DNA of 43,489 bases, taken from positions 1 to 43,489 of the IMG/VR virus record IMGVR_UViG_3300044295_000213; one strand, 5' to 3'. The position numbers and the translations under genes are program-made. Positions 37,130 to 43,489 of this stretch are shown here, one piece after another. The first letter of the stretch is position 1; the number at the start of each line of letters is the position of its first letter. Under the pieces are notes generated by a model. The model saw nothing but the letters and a program-made list of their open reading frames with translations, searched no databases and was not told where the DNA came from. This DNA comes from a virus.

Positions 37130-37931
37130 CTAGATATACCCTCTGTACCTTAAAGTTGCGATATGAGACTTCGTGGTTATAGCCGCATTGATTAGCTAAC
37201 ACCCTTGTGTTAAAGCACATGTAATCAAAGTTTTCATGGGTATGTCCATGGAACCACATGCTGATTTGAGGGTGCTCCTCAATGAATGAGGATAGGTCAG
37301 AAGCAAAGGCCGCGTCAAGTCCGTTGCCCACATGAGCACTGGCCAGAGATTTTAAAGTAGGAGGATGATGGGTTATGAACACAATTTTTTGATCACCAAA
37401 TACATTGATATCCATCAGACAATCCATAAGGTCTAATTCATTGTAATGAACTTGGATTATATCAAGAGGAGTAATAGGCTTGTCATCAATTCTTCCGATA
37501 CAACGGTAATCATTCATGAATTGTTGACAAATTGTCATTTCTAATTGATTGCCCCTCATATAGTTAGTCCAAAGGGTTGCCCCAATGAAAACTACATTTT
37601 CAAAGACATATTTTTCACCATGTAACAATTTGAAGTTTGGGCAATCTTTATGGAAGTCTCGGATGAACTCTTCTGTCTGAGAAAGATAGCTTCCATAATG
37701 CTCATGGTTCCCCATGACAGCTAGAACTAGCTTATACTTGGGGAACACTTTATCGATTAGATACTGAGCATTCTTCTTATGTTTACGCGAGTTTGCATCA
37801 TTAGCTACAGACCGCAATCTCCAACCATTCCAAACATCACCAGCTAATATAAGAACATCAGCCTCAGGCCATTTACATCTCGGTTTGCCATTGATTTCCA
37901 TGTGCAAATCCGACGCATAAGCAATAATCAA
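37089..37931 (-). CDS. Calcineurin-like metallophosphoesterase
   Basis: A 280-residue enzyme with all motifs: IIAYASDLHMEI, LILAGDVWNG, VMGNHEHYG, VFITHHPPTLKS, MWFHGHTHENFDY. It resembles cytosolic phosphoesterases of the 'serine/threonine phosphatase-like, phage and bacterial' type. Substrate unknown. Second such enzyme here, not closely similar to the 198-residue one. Confidence 0.85.
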   Translation of the reverse strand: MIIAYASDLHMEINGKPRCKWPEADVLILAGDVWNGWRLRSVANDANSRKHKKNAQYLIDKVFPKYKLVLAVMGNHEHYGSYLSQTEEFIRDFHKDCPNFKLLHGEKYVFENVVFIGATLWTNYMRGNQLEMTICQQFMNDYRCIGRIDDKPITPLDIIQVHYNELDLMDCLMDINVFGDQKIVFITHHPPTLKSLASAHVGNGLDAAFASDLSSFIEEHPQISMWFHGHTHENFDYMCFNTRVLANQCGYNHEVSYRNFKVQRVYLDVQDPESSDRDIS

Positions 37932-37942
37932 AATACATAATC

Positions 37943-38518
37943 CTATTTACAAGATTTAGGTTTGTCTTCACTCTTAACTGATTTGTCTTCTAGTGTAGCC
38001 ATCCAAGGTGTAATTATAGCATTGTGATGCGCAGTTGACTGAGGCTTTAGCTTTCTTGTTACATAGCTAGCCTTGGTATGAATATCTTGTAGTCTTGCCT
38101 TTGGCAATTTTAATAGCTTATCATTCGTTGTAAGCTTTGCTAGATCATCTAACACACATTTAGCAAGATCAGGGTTTTGATCGGCAACCGCTTTATCTGC
38201 CATATCAACAATAAAGTTTAGCAGATCACCCAATAAGTCTTCATCTTTGGAAGCCGCTTTAATAGGCATTCTGTTTGGACAAATGAATGGTGGAGGGGGC
38301 GGCGGGTCCTGCTTAACCACGACTGGTGCGGGGGTAGGAGTTGGGGTAGGGATTGGGGCAGGGGTTGGCTTAACGTCAACGGTTTTGGTGTCACAATTAC
38401 AGGGTTGTGAAAACGAAGGCACGTGGTCTAACACGGCATCCTTATTTACCCACGCTTGCCAACCACCAACTAAAAACCCTGGAATTACTAACCAGTGTAG
38501 CCATCTACTCTTTAACAT
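37943..38518 (-). CDS. Membrane-anchored Pro-rich periplasmic protein
   Basis: A 191-residue protein. The N-terminal membrane anchor (WLHWLVIPGFLVGGWQAWV, res 6-24) is followed by CNC, a Pro-rich rod (PTPAPIPTPTPTPAP then DPPPPPP, res 52-77) and a helical C-terminal domain ending KSCK. Type II topology with a Pro-rich spacer and periplasmic helices is reminiscent of spanins, but no partner is evident. It may instead be an envelope-modifying protein. Confidence 0.65.
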   Translation of the reverse strand: MLKSRWLHWLVIPGFLVGGWQAWVNKDAVLDHVPSFSQPCNCDTKTVDVKPTPAPIPTPTPTPAPVVVKQDPPPPPPFICPNRMPIKAASKDEDLLGDLLNFIVDMADKAVADQNPDLAKCVLDDLAKLTTNDKLLKLPKARLQDIHTKASYVTRKLKPQSTAHHNAIITPWMATLEDKSVKSEDKPKSCK

Positions 38519-38528
38519 GTAACTACCT

Positions 38529-38729
38529 TTATTCTAATAATAATTTTGGTTGATTTGGATCAGTGCTTTCATTCTTAGGAGGAATACACTTAGGACATTC
38601 CTTTACCTCAGGTGAATATATAGTTTCACAAGTCGGGCACTTCCAACCTAATTTAATTGGTGAATTGGCATCTTTCATTGAATTAATATCTACCTTCCAT
38701 CCTCGGTTTCTGATAACATATGTGGGCAT
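38529..38729 (-). CDS. Zinc-ribbon protein
   Basis: A 66-residue protein: MPTYVIRNRGWKVDINSMKD, then WKCPTCETIYSPEVKECPKC, a full four-Cys zinc ribbon. The N-terminus recalls the FmdB-like gene at 31059, which lacks the cysteines. Probably a protein- or RNA-binding module. Late-type motif 22 bases upstream. Confidence 0.7.
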   Translation of the reverse strand: MPTYVIRNRGWKVDINSMKDANSPIKLGWKCPTCETIYSPEVKECPKCIPPKNESTDPNQPKLLLE

Positions 38730-38751
38730 AGTTTCCTCGCAAAATCTATAC

Positions 38752-38759
38752 TATTTAGA
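38752..38759 (-). promoter_or_regulatory. Late-type promoter for zinc-ribbon gene
   Basis: TCTAAATA on the minus strand, directly after the stop of the 30-residue membrane peptide and 22 bases before the start at 38729. Confidence 0.5.
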
Positions 38760-38852
38760 TTATTTGTCATCAGGGGGGAGAACCTTGGCATATAACACCA
38801 AGGCTCCCACCACAATAAGGACCATAACAATACTGCCTATTATATCACTCAT
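38760..38852 (-). CDS. 30-residue single-pass membrane peptide
   Basis: MSDIIGSIVMVLIVVGALVL followed by YAKVLPPDDK: one membrane helix with a short charged tail. The start overlaps the end of the RNA ligase gene (TGATGAGTGA), so it may be translated by coupling; ribosome site weak. Function unknown. Confidence 0.5.
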   Translation of the reverse strand: MSDIIGSIVMVLIVVGALVLYAKVLPPDDK

Positions 38853-39951
38853 CATATTTCAGTAGATAATCTGGATTAATAACCTTGAAATTGAAGTCCG
38901 ATTTACCGTGTTTGAATACAACACCTTCTCTGTATCCAGACCCGTTCATCATCGGACCTTTAGATGCAGCAATAAGGCTCTGCATCAACTCTTGGCGATT
39001 GGTTGGGTTTTTTAGGAACGTGGAAAGCTTTTGAGTTGATACTATCGGAGCATGATTGATATCGATCTTAAGAAATGACTTGATACCTGACACTAAGGCC
39101 TGTCTTTCAGCGGGGGTTAGATACCGCTTCAAGGTGATATCATACACATTAAAGAGATAGAAATCAAGCTCTGTTAGCTTTTCTTTGTTCTTTTGAACCC
39201 CAGGACCAACTAATTCTCCCTGGAATGCTAACTGAGCCCCTGAGGGGGTATGAAGCTGTAACAGAACATCAATAATATTTTTAGCTCTAGCACACTTCCA
39301 AAAGGCGTTTGTATCGTCTTCTGTGATGTTATAGTTGCGGGAACAAACGCCAATCTCGGGCTCAGACAAATCAGGATGGGAACGACAATAGACAGTCATT
39401 GAAGAACCGTCTAGCTTTGTTGTTATCTCAAAATCATCATCTAATAAAGGCTCAATATGCTTTAGAAGGTTTTGGGCTCTTTCAGAATCAGTCTTGGGAA
39501 TGAATGACGGGAAATTACCTTTGACCTTACCAGCTAACTGAGCGGGGATTGGCTGTTCATACTTTTTGATACCAAGATAAGCTGTTAGGTCTGCCCCTTC
39601 CTCTTGTAATAATGGGGCATCATCCCCCGCATTTAGAAGTTTAGCTATTTCAGGAACAGGAAGGGCTAACCCCTGAGAAACCTGCCCCTTAAGCTTTATT
39701 GTCTTGATCCTAAAGCCTTCTCCTAGGTTCTCAGTATTCTTGTAGCAACCCTTCCGAAGAAACTCAAACTGAGGTATTACGGGAAGGAATGAATCAATCT
39801 CAAAGTAAACAACCAAATCGCCAACTTTAAAATTATTACTCTTTTGTGTAACCAATTCCCATCCATCCACCCGTATCATTTCTATGTTATCTGCCCCTGG
39901 AATAGGCTCAACAGATTCAATACGGCGAATAGAAGCTAACTTTCTTTCCAT
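38845..39951 (-). CDS. DRB0094-type (Rnl5) RNA ligase
   Basis: A 368-residue RNA ligase of the Deinococcus DRB0094 (Rnl5) family. The N-terminal OB domain includes LASIRRIESVEPIPGADNIE, WELVTQKSNNFKVGDLVVYF and GFRIKTIKLKGQVSQGLALP. The ligase domain has motif I TTKLDGSSMTVY (Lys179), FQGELVGPGVQKNK and GVVFKH. Known members seal 3'-OH RNA to 5'-phosphate, in nicked duplexes. Start at 39951 with TTGGAG upstream; the TTG frame to 39963 would put the start on that site. Second RNA ligase of the window. Confidence 0.9.
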   Translation of the reverse strand: MERKLASIRRIESVEPIPGADNIEMIRVDGWELVTQKSNNFKVGDLVVYFEIDSFLPVIPQFEFLRKGCYKNTENLGEGFRIKTIKLKGQVSQGLALPVPEIAKLLNAGDDAPLLQEEGADLTAYLGIKKYEQPIPAQLAGKVKGNFPSFIPKTDSERAQNLLKHIEPLLDDDFEITTKLDGSSMTVYCRSHPDLSEPEIGVCSRNYNITEDDTNAFWKCARAKNIIDVLLQLHTPSGAQLAFQGELVGPGVQKNKEKLTELDFYLFNVYDITLKRYLTPAERQALVSGIKSFLKIDINHAPIVSTQKLSTFLKNPTNRQELMQSLIAASKGPMMNGSGYREGVVFKHGKSDFNFKVINPDYLLKYDE

Positions 39952-39963
39952 AGTATACTCCAA

Positions 39964-39987
39964 TAAAAAAGGCTGGTAAAACCAGCC
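39964..39987 (-). terminator. Terminator after 40016 gene
   Basis: GGCTGGT, loop AAA, ACCAGCC on the plus strand; on the minus strand it is followed by TTTTTTATT. It lies upstream of the RNA ligase start, isolating the two units. Confidence 0.8.
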
Positions 39988-40015
39988 CTTTAAATGGAGT
40001 TAGTTTTACCAATTA

Positions 40016-40450
40016 TTAAGGTTCTTTGAAATAATCAGAGGCGTCAAAATCAACATCGTCTGCTTTCTCAGGCTCAACTTGTTCAGATGCAGCCAGCTTT
40101 TTAGACACGTCAATCATTAACTTAAGAGACCGCCCACCACGAGCGATATCTTCTTCCGACAAATCAGATTCTAACTTAGCTTTGATTGCCATCATAGCAG
40201 GAGATAGCTGAGGCTTATCCGTGCCGTGGCCCTGGATTGTCTGAATTAAAGGATACGCAACCTTTGCTACCTTTAATAGAGACTGAATAATAGCAACAAA
40301 TCCGCTCAATTCAGGAATTGATAGAACTAGATTACTAAAATCATCAACTAACTTATTGTAATCGTCCTCAGTCATTTGGCCATCTAAACAGGCCATAATG
40401 TCACCACCAACAGTGAAAACTTGAGGAATTAAGAATAACAAATTAAACAT
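40016..40450 (-). CDS. Hypothetical acidic protein
   Basis: A 144-residue protein: MTEDDYNKLVDDFSNLVLSI, LSGFVAIIQSLLKVAKVAYP, LESDLSEEDIARGGRSLKLM, acidic C-terminus. Helical; hydrophobic segments are too short for sure membrane spans. AGGAG precedes ATG; late-type promoter upstream; own terminator. A monocistronic late product; possibly a virion or lysis-timing protein, not recognised. Confidence 0.65.
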   Translation of the reverse strand: MFNLLFLIPQVFTVGGDIMACLDGQMTEDDYNKLVDDFSNLVLSIPELSGFVAIIQSLLKVAKVAYPLIQTIQGHGTDKPQLSPAMMAIKAKLESDLSEEDIARGGRSLKLMIDVSKKLAASEQVEPEKADDVDFDASDYFKEP

Positions 40451-40482
40451 TAGAAACTCTCCTAAAGAAGCATATACTCTTC

Positions 40483-40490
40483 TATTTAGG
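40483..40490 (-). promoter_or_regulatory. Late-type promoter for 40016 gene
   Basis: CCTAAATA on the minus strand, 32 bases before the ATG at 40450, immediately after a terminator hairpin. Spacing equals that at 4762 and 4785. Confidence 0.55.
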
Positions 40491-40492
40491 AG

Positions 40493-40527
40493 AATTAAAA
40501 GGTGTAGGAGATTAACCCCCTACACCT
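40493..40527 (-). terminator. Terminator overlapping the stop of 40512 gene
   Basis: AGGTGTAGG and CCTACACCT pair in a 9 bp stem that includes the final codons of the gene; TTTTAATT follows on the minus strand. Confidence 0.7.
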
Positions 40528-40802
40528 ATATTGTCTTTCTCTTTTAACGAACGAAAGAATGCAAATCCTTCAAACGTTAGCCACTCATTACCATACTCGG
40601 CTAACAAATCATGGGCTCCCTTATGTCCCTTGGCCTGGATTAGGTTTAGGACATAGACAGGTTTAATTAAACACTTAACCCCACCTATCCTTTCTCTTGC
40701 GTGGTCATACGATTCAGCAGTGACCATCTGAGCCTTAGGTTCTGTAAAGCATACATACAGAGCATAAGGCCAGCCTGTAGGGTGTCTTAACTGTATTCTC
40801 AT
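40512..40802 (-). CDS. Hypothetical protein
   Basis: A 96-residue basic protein: HPTGWPYALYVCFTEPKAQM, SYDHARERIGGVKCLIKPVY, NEWLTFEGFAFFRSLKEKDN. Not recognised. Follows the 30-residue basic peptide on the same strand and ends in a terminator. Confidence 0.6.
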   Translation of the reverse strand: MRIQLRHPTGWPYALYVCFTEPKAQMVTAESYDHARERIGGVKCLIKPVYVLNLIQAKGHKGAHDLLAEYGNEWLTFEGFAFFRSLKEKDNIGVGG

Positions 40803-40815
40803 AGTACCTCAACTC

Positions 40816-40908
40816 TTACTTTAGTTTCCTAGCCCGTCTTTGGCGGCGTTTTTTACTGCCAATTTTTCGTCGGCCCGTCCTAGGCCTATGTTTATGAGGA
40901 TGGGGCAT
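40816..40908 (-). CDS. 30-residue Arg/Lys-rich peptide
   Basis: MPHPHKHRPRTGRRKIGSKK followed by RRQRRARKLK: about half Arg/Lys plus three His. The ATG overlaps the previous stop as TAATG, so it is probably translated by coupling; it is not in any frame of a larger gene. Arg-rich peptides of this size can bind RNA (compare lambda N-type boxes) or act in the head. The GC-rich Arg codons (CGA, CGC, AGG) are unusual here. Confidence 0.55.
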   Translation of the reverse strand: MPHPHKHRPRTGRRKIGSKKRRQRRARKLK

Positions 40909-41351
40909 TACTTATTATCTAACTCCATTAACTTAGCCTTATCCAAAACCGTGGTATTCAGTCTAAACCTTTTAGCTATAGCCCTTAACTCATCATCAAA
41001 CCTAGCAAATCCCTTATCAGAAGAGTTGTCATGAGCGTCCTGTAAGGCAGTCAAAAAATCAATGTTACGGCGATCTAAAACAGGATGGAGAGAAAACTTA
41101 TCATTACCCTTGTTAGTCTCTTTTAGGAGACGAACCATATCCTTTACCAGACCACCATTCGTAAACTTGTTACCAATTATCCACTTCTTACAATAGGCCT
41201 TTCCTAGAAGTAAACCTACCGCACACATATTTCCTGTATCTTCATTAAGATACGTGCATCCTCCACTTGGAGAAGCCCCAAAGGCCTTCTGTCTCTTAAC
41301 ACCCTTAACAAGGGCGTCAAAGATTTCCTGTTTCGTCGTCACACTTGTCAT
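40908..41351 (-). CDS. Conserved phage hypothetical protein
   Basis: A 147-residue basic protein: EIFDALVKGVKRQKAFGASP, GGCTYLNEDTGNMCAVGLLL, then HPVLDRRNIDFLTALQDAHD followed by FARFDDELRAIAKRF. The 'C.Y....G..CavG.ll' plus 'L..LQ.aHD' combination is frequent in phage proteins of unknown function (from memory). TAATG coupled to the basic peptide. Confidence 0.7.
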   Translation of the reverse strand: MTSVTTKQEIFDALVKGVKRQKAFGASPSGGCTYLNEDTGNMCAVGLLLGKAYCKKWIIGNKFTNGGLVKDMVRLLKETNKGNDKFSLHPVLDRRNIDFLTALQDAHDNSSDKGFARFDDELRAIAKRFRLNTTVLDKAKLMELDNK

Positions 41352-41357
41352 AAGACT

Positions 41358-41552
41358 TCACTCCACTTTCGCTTTAGTTCTCACTAGTTCCCCTGTAGCA
41401 GGGTGATTAAAGTATATGTATTTGAACTTACCAGATGGATCAAATACTATCCTTTCAGGTCGAATAGCAAATAGATCATAGTTATCTATTATGTCTTGTT
41501 TCTCCTCTTTAGTTAGCTCTCTGACGGGATCAACATCTCTAAGGCTTTTCAC
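41358..41552 (-). CDS. Hypothetical small protein
   Basis: A 64-residue protein: TKEEKQDIIDNYDLFAIRPE followed by RIVFDPSGKFKYIYFNHPAT. Helix then beta hairpin; not recognised. GTG start with GGGG upstream. TTGACA...TAACAT (16 bases apart) just upstream would start transcription inside the gene, so its promoter is unclear. Confidence 0.55.
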   Translation of the reverse strand: MKSLRDVDPVRELTKEEKQDIIDNYDLFAIRPERIVFDPSGKFKYIYFNHPATGELVRTKAKVE

Positions 41553-41591
41553 GATGTTACCCCAGTTGGTGAAACTGTCAAGCTAGCTAGA

Positions 41592-42113
41592 CTAGCCATG
41601 CCAACGAATCGTTGCATCATGTTCTATGGTCACTTTCATATCTCCCAGTGCAGTGTGCAGGGTAGCTAGTGTAGGCAGCTTGGTCCCCATAGGGACGAAG
41701 AACGAAAACTCATCAAGATTATACATGCAATGAACCTTCACGTCATTAGCGTTTATGATATTCTGTGAAATTCGTATGGTATGGGTTAAATGAGGATAGG
41801 TTAGCCAACGAAACACATCGGTATATGGTTTAGAATTATATGTGTCTCTCTTGTGTTGTCTACTCTCATTTTGAAAAGTCCAGTGAAACATATTATCATG
41901 AGATTTTGGTTTAGACTTTTCTTTCGGCTTCCGTTGGATATGATTCTTTTTCATCCAATCATAAGCTTCGATTATCCTTCTTAGCTTATCAGTTGCCTCA
42001 GGGGAATGATTAATATCAGGATGATAAAGCTTTGCTAGCTTTCTGAAAGATGAAGTTATATCTTCAAGAGTTTTAGTATCATCAATTTGTAATAAGAGAT
42101 AATATTCTTTCAC
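41592..42113 (-). CDS. J-domain protein
   Basis: A 173-residue protein. Res 3-70 form a J domain: YYLLLQIDDTKTLEDITSSF followed by RKLAKLYHPDINHSPEATDK, with HPD intact. A Lys-rich linker and a beta-rich C-terminal region (VHCMYNLDEFSFFVPMGTKL) follow. It could recruit host DnaK to phage assembly or replication complexes. No zinc finger. Overlaps the GIY-YIG-like gene by 32 bases. Confidence 0.85.
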   Translation of the reverse strand: MKEYYLLLQIDDTKTLEDITSSFRKLAKLYHPDINHSPEATDKLRRIIEAYDWMKKNHIQRKPKEKSKPKSHDNMFHWTFQNESRQHKRDTYNSKPYTDVFRWLTYPHLTHTIRISQNIINANDVKVHCMYNLDEFSFFVPMGTKLPTLATLHTALGDMKVTIEHDATIRWHG

Positions 42114-42510
42114 GGTTTTTATCTAAATGCTTCCTATGGACTCGTGTACCTACAAACGAGTTGTAGTAGCTTGATGATAGGACAACATCATGCATCATTT
42201 GTTCTCTAAGTTCAAGATAATTCATTTCACTTTTAGATTTACACAAATGAATTATTTGACGATAAAATTGAGTTGGTCCTAACTTTTCAAAGTCTTCCTG
42301 TAACTCTTTACAGGAACCATAATAATTTTGCCAGTCGCTTTCGACTCTTGTCTTTTTCTTTTTCTTATTCTTTTGAAAAGTTTTTGACTTATGAAAGTTT
42401 TTCTTACCGATATATTTCATATGATTAGAAAGGTTCGTAATTTGATATACGAACCCTTCGTAGTCTTCTATCTGCTCAGGAGTGAAGGCATAACCTTTGT
42501 AATACCACAT
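42082..42510 (-). CDS. GIY-YIG-like putative endonuclease of T4-like phages
   Basis: A 142-residue basic protein: EGFVYQITNLSNHMKYIGKK followed by NFHKSK fits the 'hVYxITN...kYIGkk' version of the GIY-YIG motif. RVESDWQNYYGSCKELQEDF, then MNYLELREQMMHDVVLSS, YYN follow, with a possible catalytic Glu in YLELREQ. T4-like phages carry similar proteins annotated as endonucleases. Free-standing; not inside another gene. Confidence 0.7.
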   Translation of the reverse strand: MWYYKGYAFTPEQIEDYEGFVYQITNLSNHMKYIGKKNFHKSKTFQKNKKKKKTRVESDWQNYYGSCKELQEDFEKLGPTQFYRQIIHLCKSKSEMNYLELREQMMHDVVLSSSYYNSFVGTRVHRKHLDKNRERILSLITN

Positions 42511-42525
42511 AACAAATATTCAGTA

Positions 42526-43489
42526 TTACGTGTTAGCTGCTGGTTCTGTATTCGCTACAGGGGCAGTATTCGCGTCTGTAATTACTGTGTTGGCATCAAT
42601 ACTAACGTTTGCCTGCACACTAACATCAGCAGTGTTAGCATCCGTTACTGTGTTAGCAACCGTATCAACTACAACTATAGTGTCCGATACTGATGGAGTA
42701 TCTGGCATCACATTGGCGGTTACGTCATTGACGACGGGCGCAGACTCATCTACAGTAGGAGCTACGACAGGTTCAACAGCAGGGGATACGGTAGAATCAC
42801 TTATTACAGAAGAAACATCAGAAACAGGAGTTACTAATGGAACTTGATCCGAAGACGAATTCTGAACGGATGGCTCTGATGGAGATACTACGTCCGCAAC
42901 TGGATCAACTGAAACAGTCGTTGCTTGGTCTAGAACCTGCGGTTGAGGCTGAACAGTTGTGTCCTGACTGTTTGGCAAATCTGTCTGTGGTGTCACATCT
43001 GACACAGTTGATAGGTTCGATAAGTCTGATGACGGCGGCGGCGTCACTGGCTCAACTGGATTCGGGGTCGGCTGATTATCAGGAGAAACTGAATCACTCG
43101 GTAACACATTCACTGCATCAGGCGTTGGAAGCGGCTGAACTGGCTCGGGAGTTGATGGTGCCACTTCTCCAGGAATCACATCAGGAGACACGTCAGGAGA
43201 CACATCAGGAGACGCTTCCCCAGAAGTCACGTTTTCACTAACAACATTACCACTTGTAATAACAGGAGAAACCACTAATGGGTCAGGGACGTTATTTGAA
43301 ACTGGATCAGGCTGAACAGGCTGAACAGGCTCAGGAGTCGGGACTACGTTATCCATTGGCTGAACAGGAGGTTCAACTACTGGATTCGTCTCAGGCTGAA
43401 CCTGAGGAACAGGATCAGGAGTTATTACAGAAACTGGCTCAGGAACAACTGGTGCAGGCTGAGGATCAACCTGAACAGGAGGAGATGAC
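42526..43489 (-). CDS. Pro/Val/Thr/Asp-rich low-complexity protein, 5' end outside window
   Basis: At least 320 residues with no stop to the window edge; the ATG at 43356 is internal. It consists of degenerate P-x-P-V and S-P-D-V-S-P-D-V repeats, no cysteines, few aromatic or basic residues, and a C-terminal VSIDANTVITDANTAPVANT region. DNA repeats underlie it (CAGGAGACAC units near 43183-43210). Likely an extended, acidic, unstructured protein or linker of a virion or surface protein. The antisense ORFs here are shadows of the repeats. Confidence 0.7.
   Translation of the reverse strand, partial: SSPPVQVDPQPAPVVPEPVSVITPDPVPQVQPETNPVVEPPVQPMDNVVPTPEPVQPVQPDPVSNNVPDPLVVSPVITSGNVVSENVTSGEASPDVSPDVSPDVIPGEVAPSTPEPVQPLPTPDAVNVLPSDSVSPDNQPTPNPVEPVTPPPSSDLSNLSTVSDVTPQTDLPNSQDTTVQPQPQVLDQATTVSVDPVADVVSPSEPSVQNSSSDQVPLVTPVSDVSSVISDSTVSPAVEPVVAPTVDESAPVVNDVTANVMPDTPSVSDTIVVVDTVANTVTDANTADVSVQANVSIDANTVITDANTAPVANTEPAANT

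Noticed and set aside
41558-41575. TTGACA-N16-TAACAT upstream of 41552
   Set aside because: Transcription would start at or inside the GTG start, so it does not fit the gene as annotated.
42530-43241. Plus-strand ORFs of 105 and 134 codons
   Set aside because: Antisense to the Pro/Val-rich repeat gene; long only because the repeats lack stops in that frame.
1-43489. CRISPR arrays, insertion sequences, integrase or attachment sites
   Set aside because: No spaced direct repeats, transposase motifs or recombinase genes were seen; the repeats at the right edge are coding repeats.

Overview
The window reads as part of the genome of a T4-superfamily myovirus that most likely infects an alphaproteobacterium. 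The T4 signature is strong: recognisable relatives of gp5 (OB domain only), gp53, gp48/gp54, gp4, gp2, gp26, gp32, gp59, gp33 and RNase H. Several accessory proteins also resemble families I associate with T4-like cyanophages. The alphaproteobacterial guess rests on an exported Cys-rich protein of a type common in rhizobia (15422-15715), an H-NS family protein and other accessory proteins; it is inference. The DNA is AT-rich, with scattered genes of clearly higher GC.

Layout. (1) 1-4756, minus strand: baseplate genes (gp5 OB spike base, hub, gp53 wedge, gp48 tube cap). (2) 4800-11050, plus strand: head completion gp4, DNA-end protector gp2, tube initiator gp54, the gp26-like hub assembly protein with an apparent programmed -1 frameshift, and a 1085-residue tape-measure/hub protein with two wall-active domains. 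A divergent pair of late-type promoters (CCTAAATA) separates regions 1 and 2. (3) 11081-13147: small GC-rich genes, including an HTH protein and an H-NS homologue, each unit with a sigma70-like promoter. (4) 13188-20683, minus: gp32, gp59, gp33, then accessory genes with polynucleotide kinase, metallophosphoesterase, RNA ligase 1, a ParB-like protein, tRNA-Trp and a Pnk-type 3'-phosphatase. (5) 20732-21904, plus: a two-domain endolysin. (6) 21885-29272: small accessory and membrane genes, a DUF932 protein and five more tRNAs. (7) 29468-42510, minus: RecB-like nuclease, PhoH, RNase H, glycosyltransferase, glutaredoxin, a second metallophosphoesterase, a DRB0094-type RNA ligase, a J-domain protein, a GIY-YIG-like protein and many small unknowns. 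(8) 42526-43489: a Pro/Val/Thr-rich low-complexity protein running off the end.

How it fits together. gp32, gp59, RNase H and the RecB-like nuclease serve replication and recombination. gp33 matches the repeated yCTAAATA motif, which looks like the phage's version of the T4 late promoter TATAAATA. A separate TTGACA-N17-TAnnnn promoter set drives the small GC-rich genes and a tRNA array, as expected for host sigma70 early genes. The separate kinase, 3'-phosphatase, Rnl1 and Rnl5-type ligase form a dispersed RNA-repair toolkit. The most interesting items are the gp26/gp51-like -1 frameshift, the double-enzyme hub protein beside a lysozyme-less gp5, the split RNA-repair set, a three-way-junction RNA at 23518-23580, and several overlooked 28-40 residue peptides.
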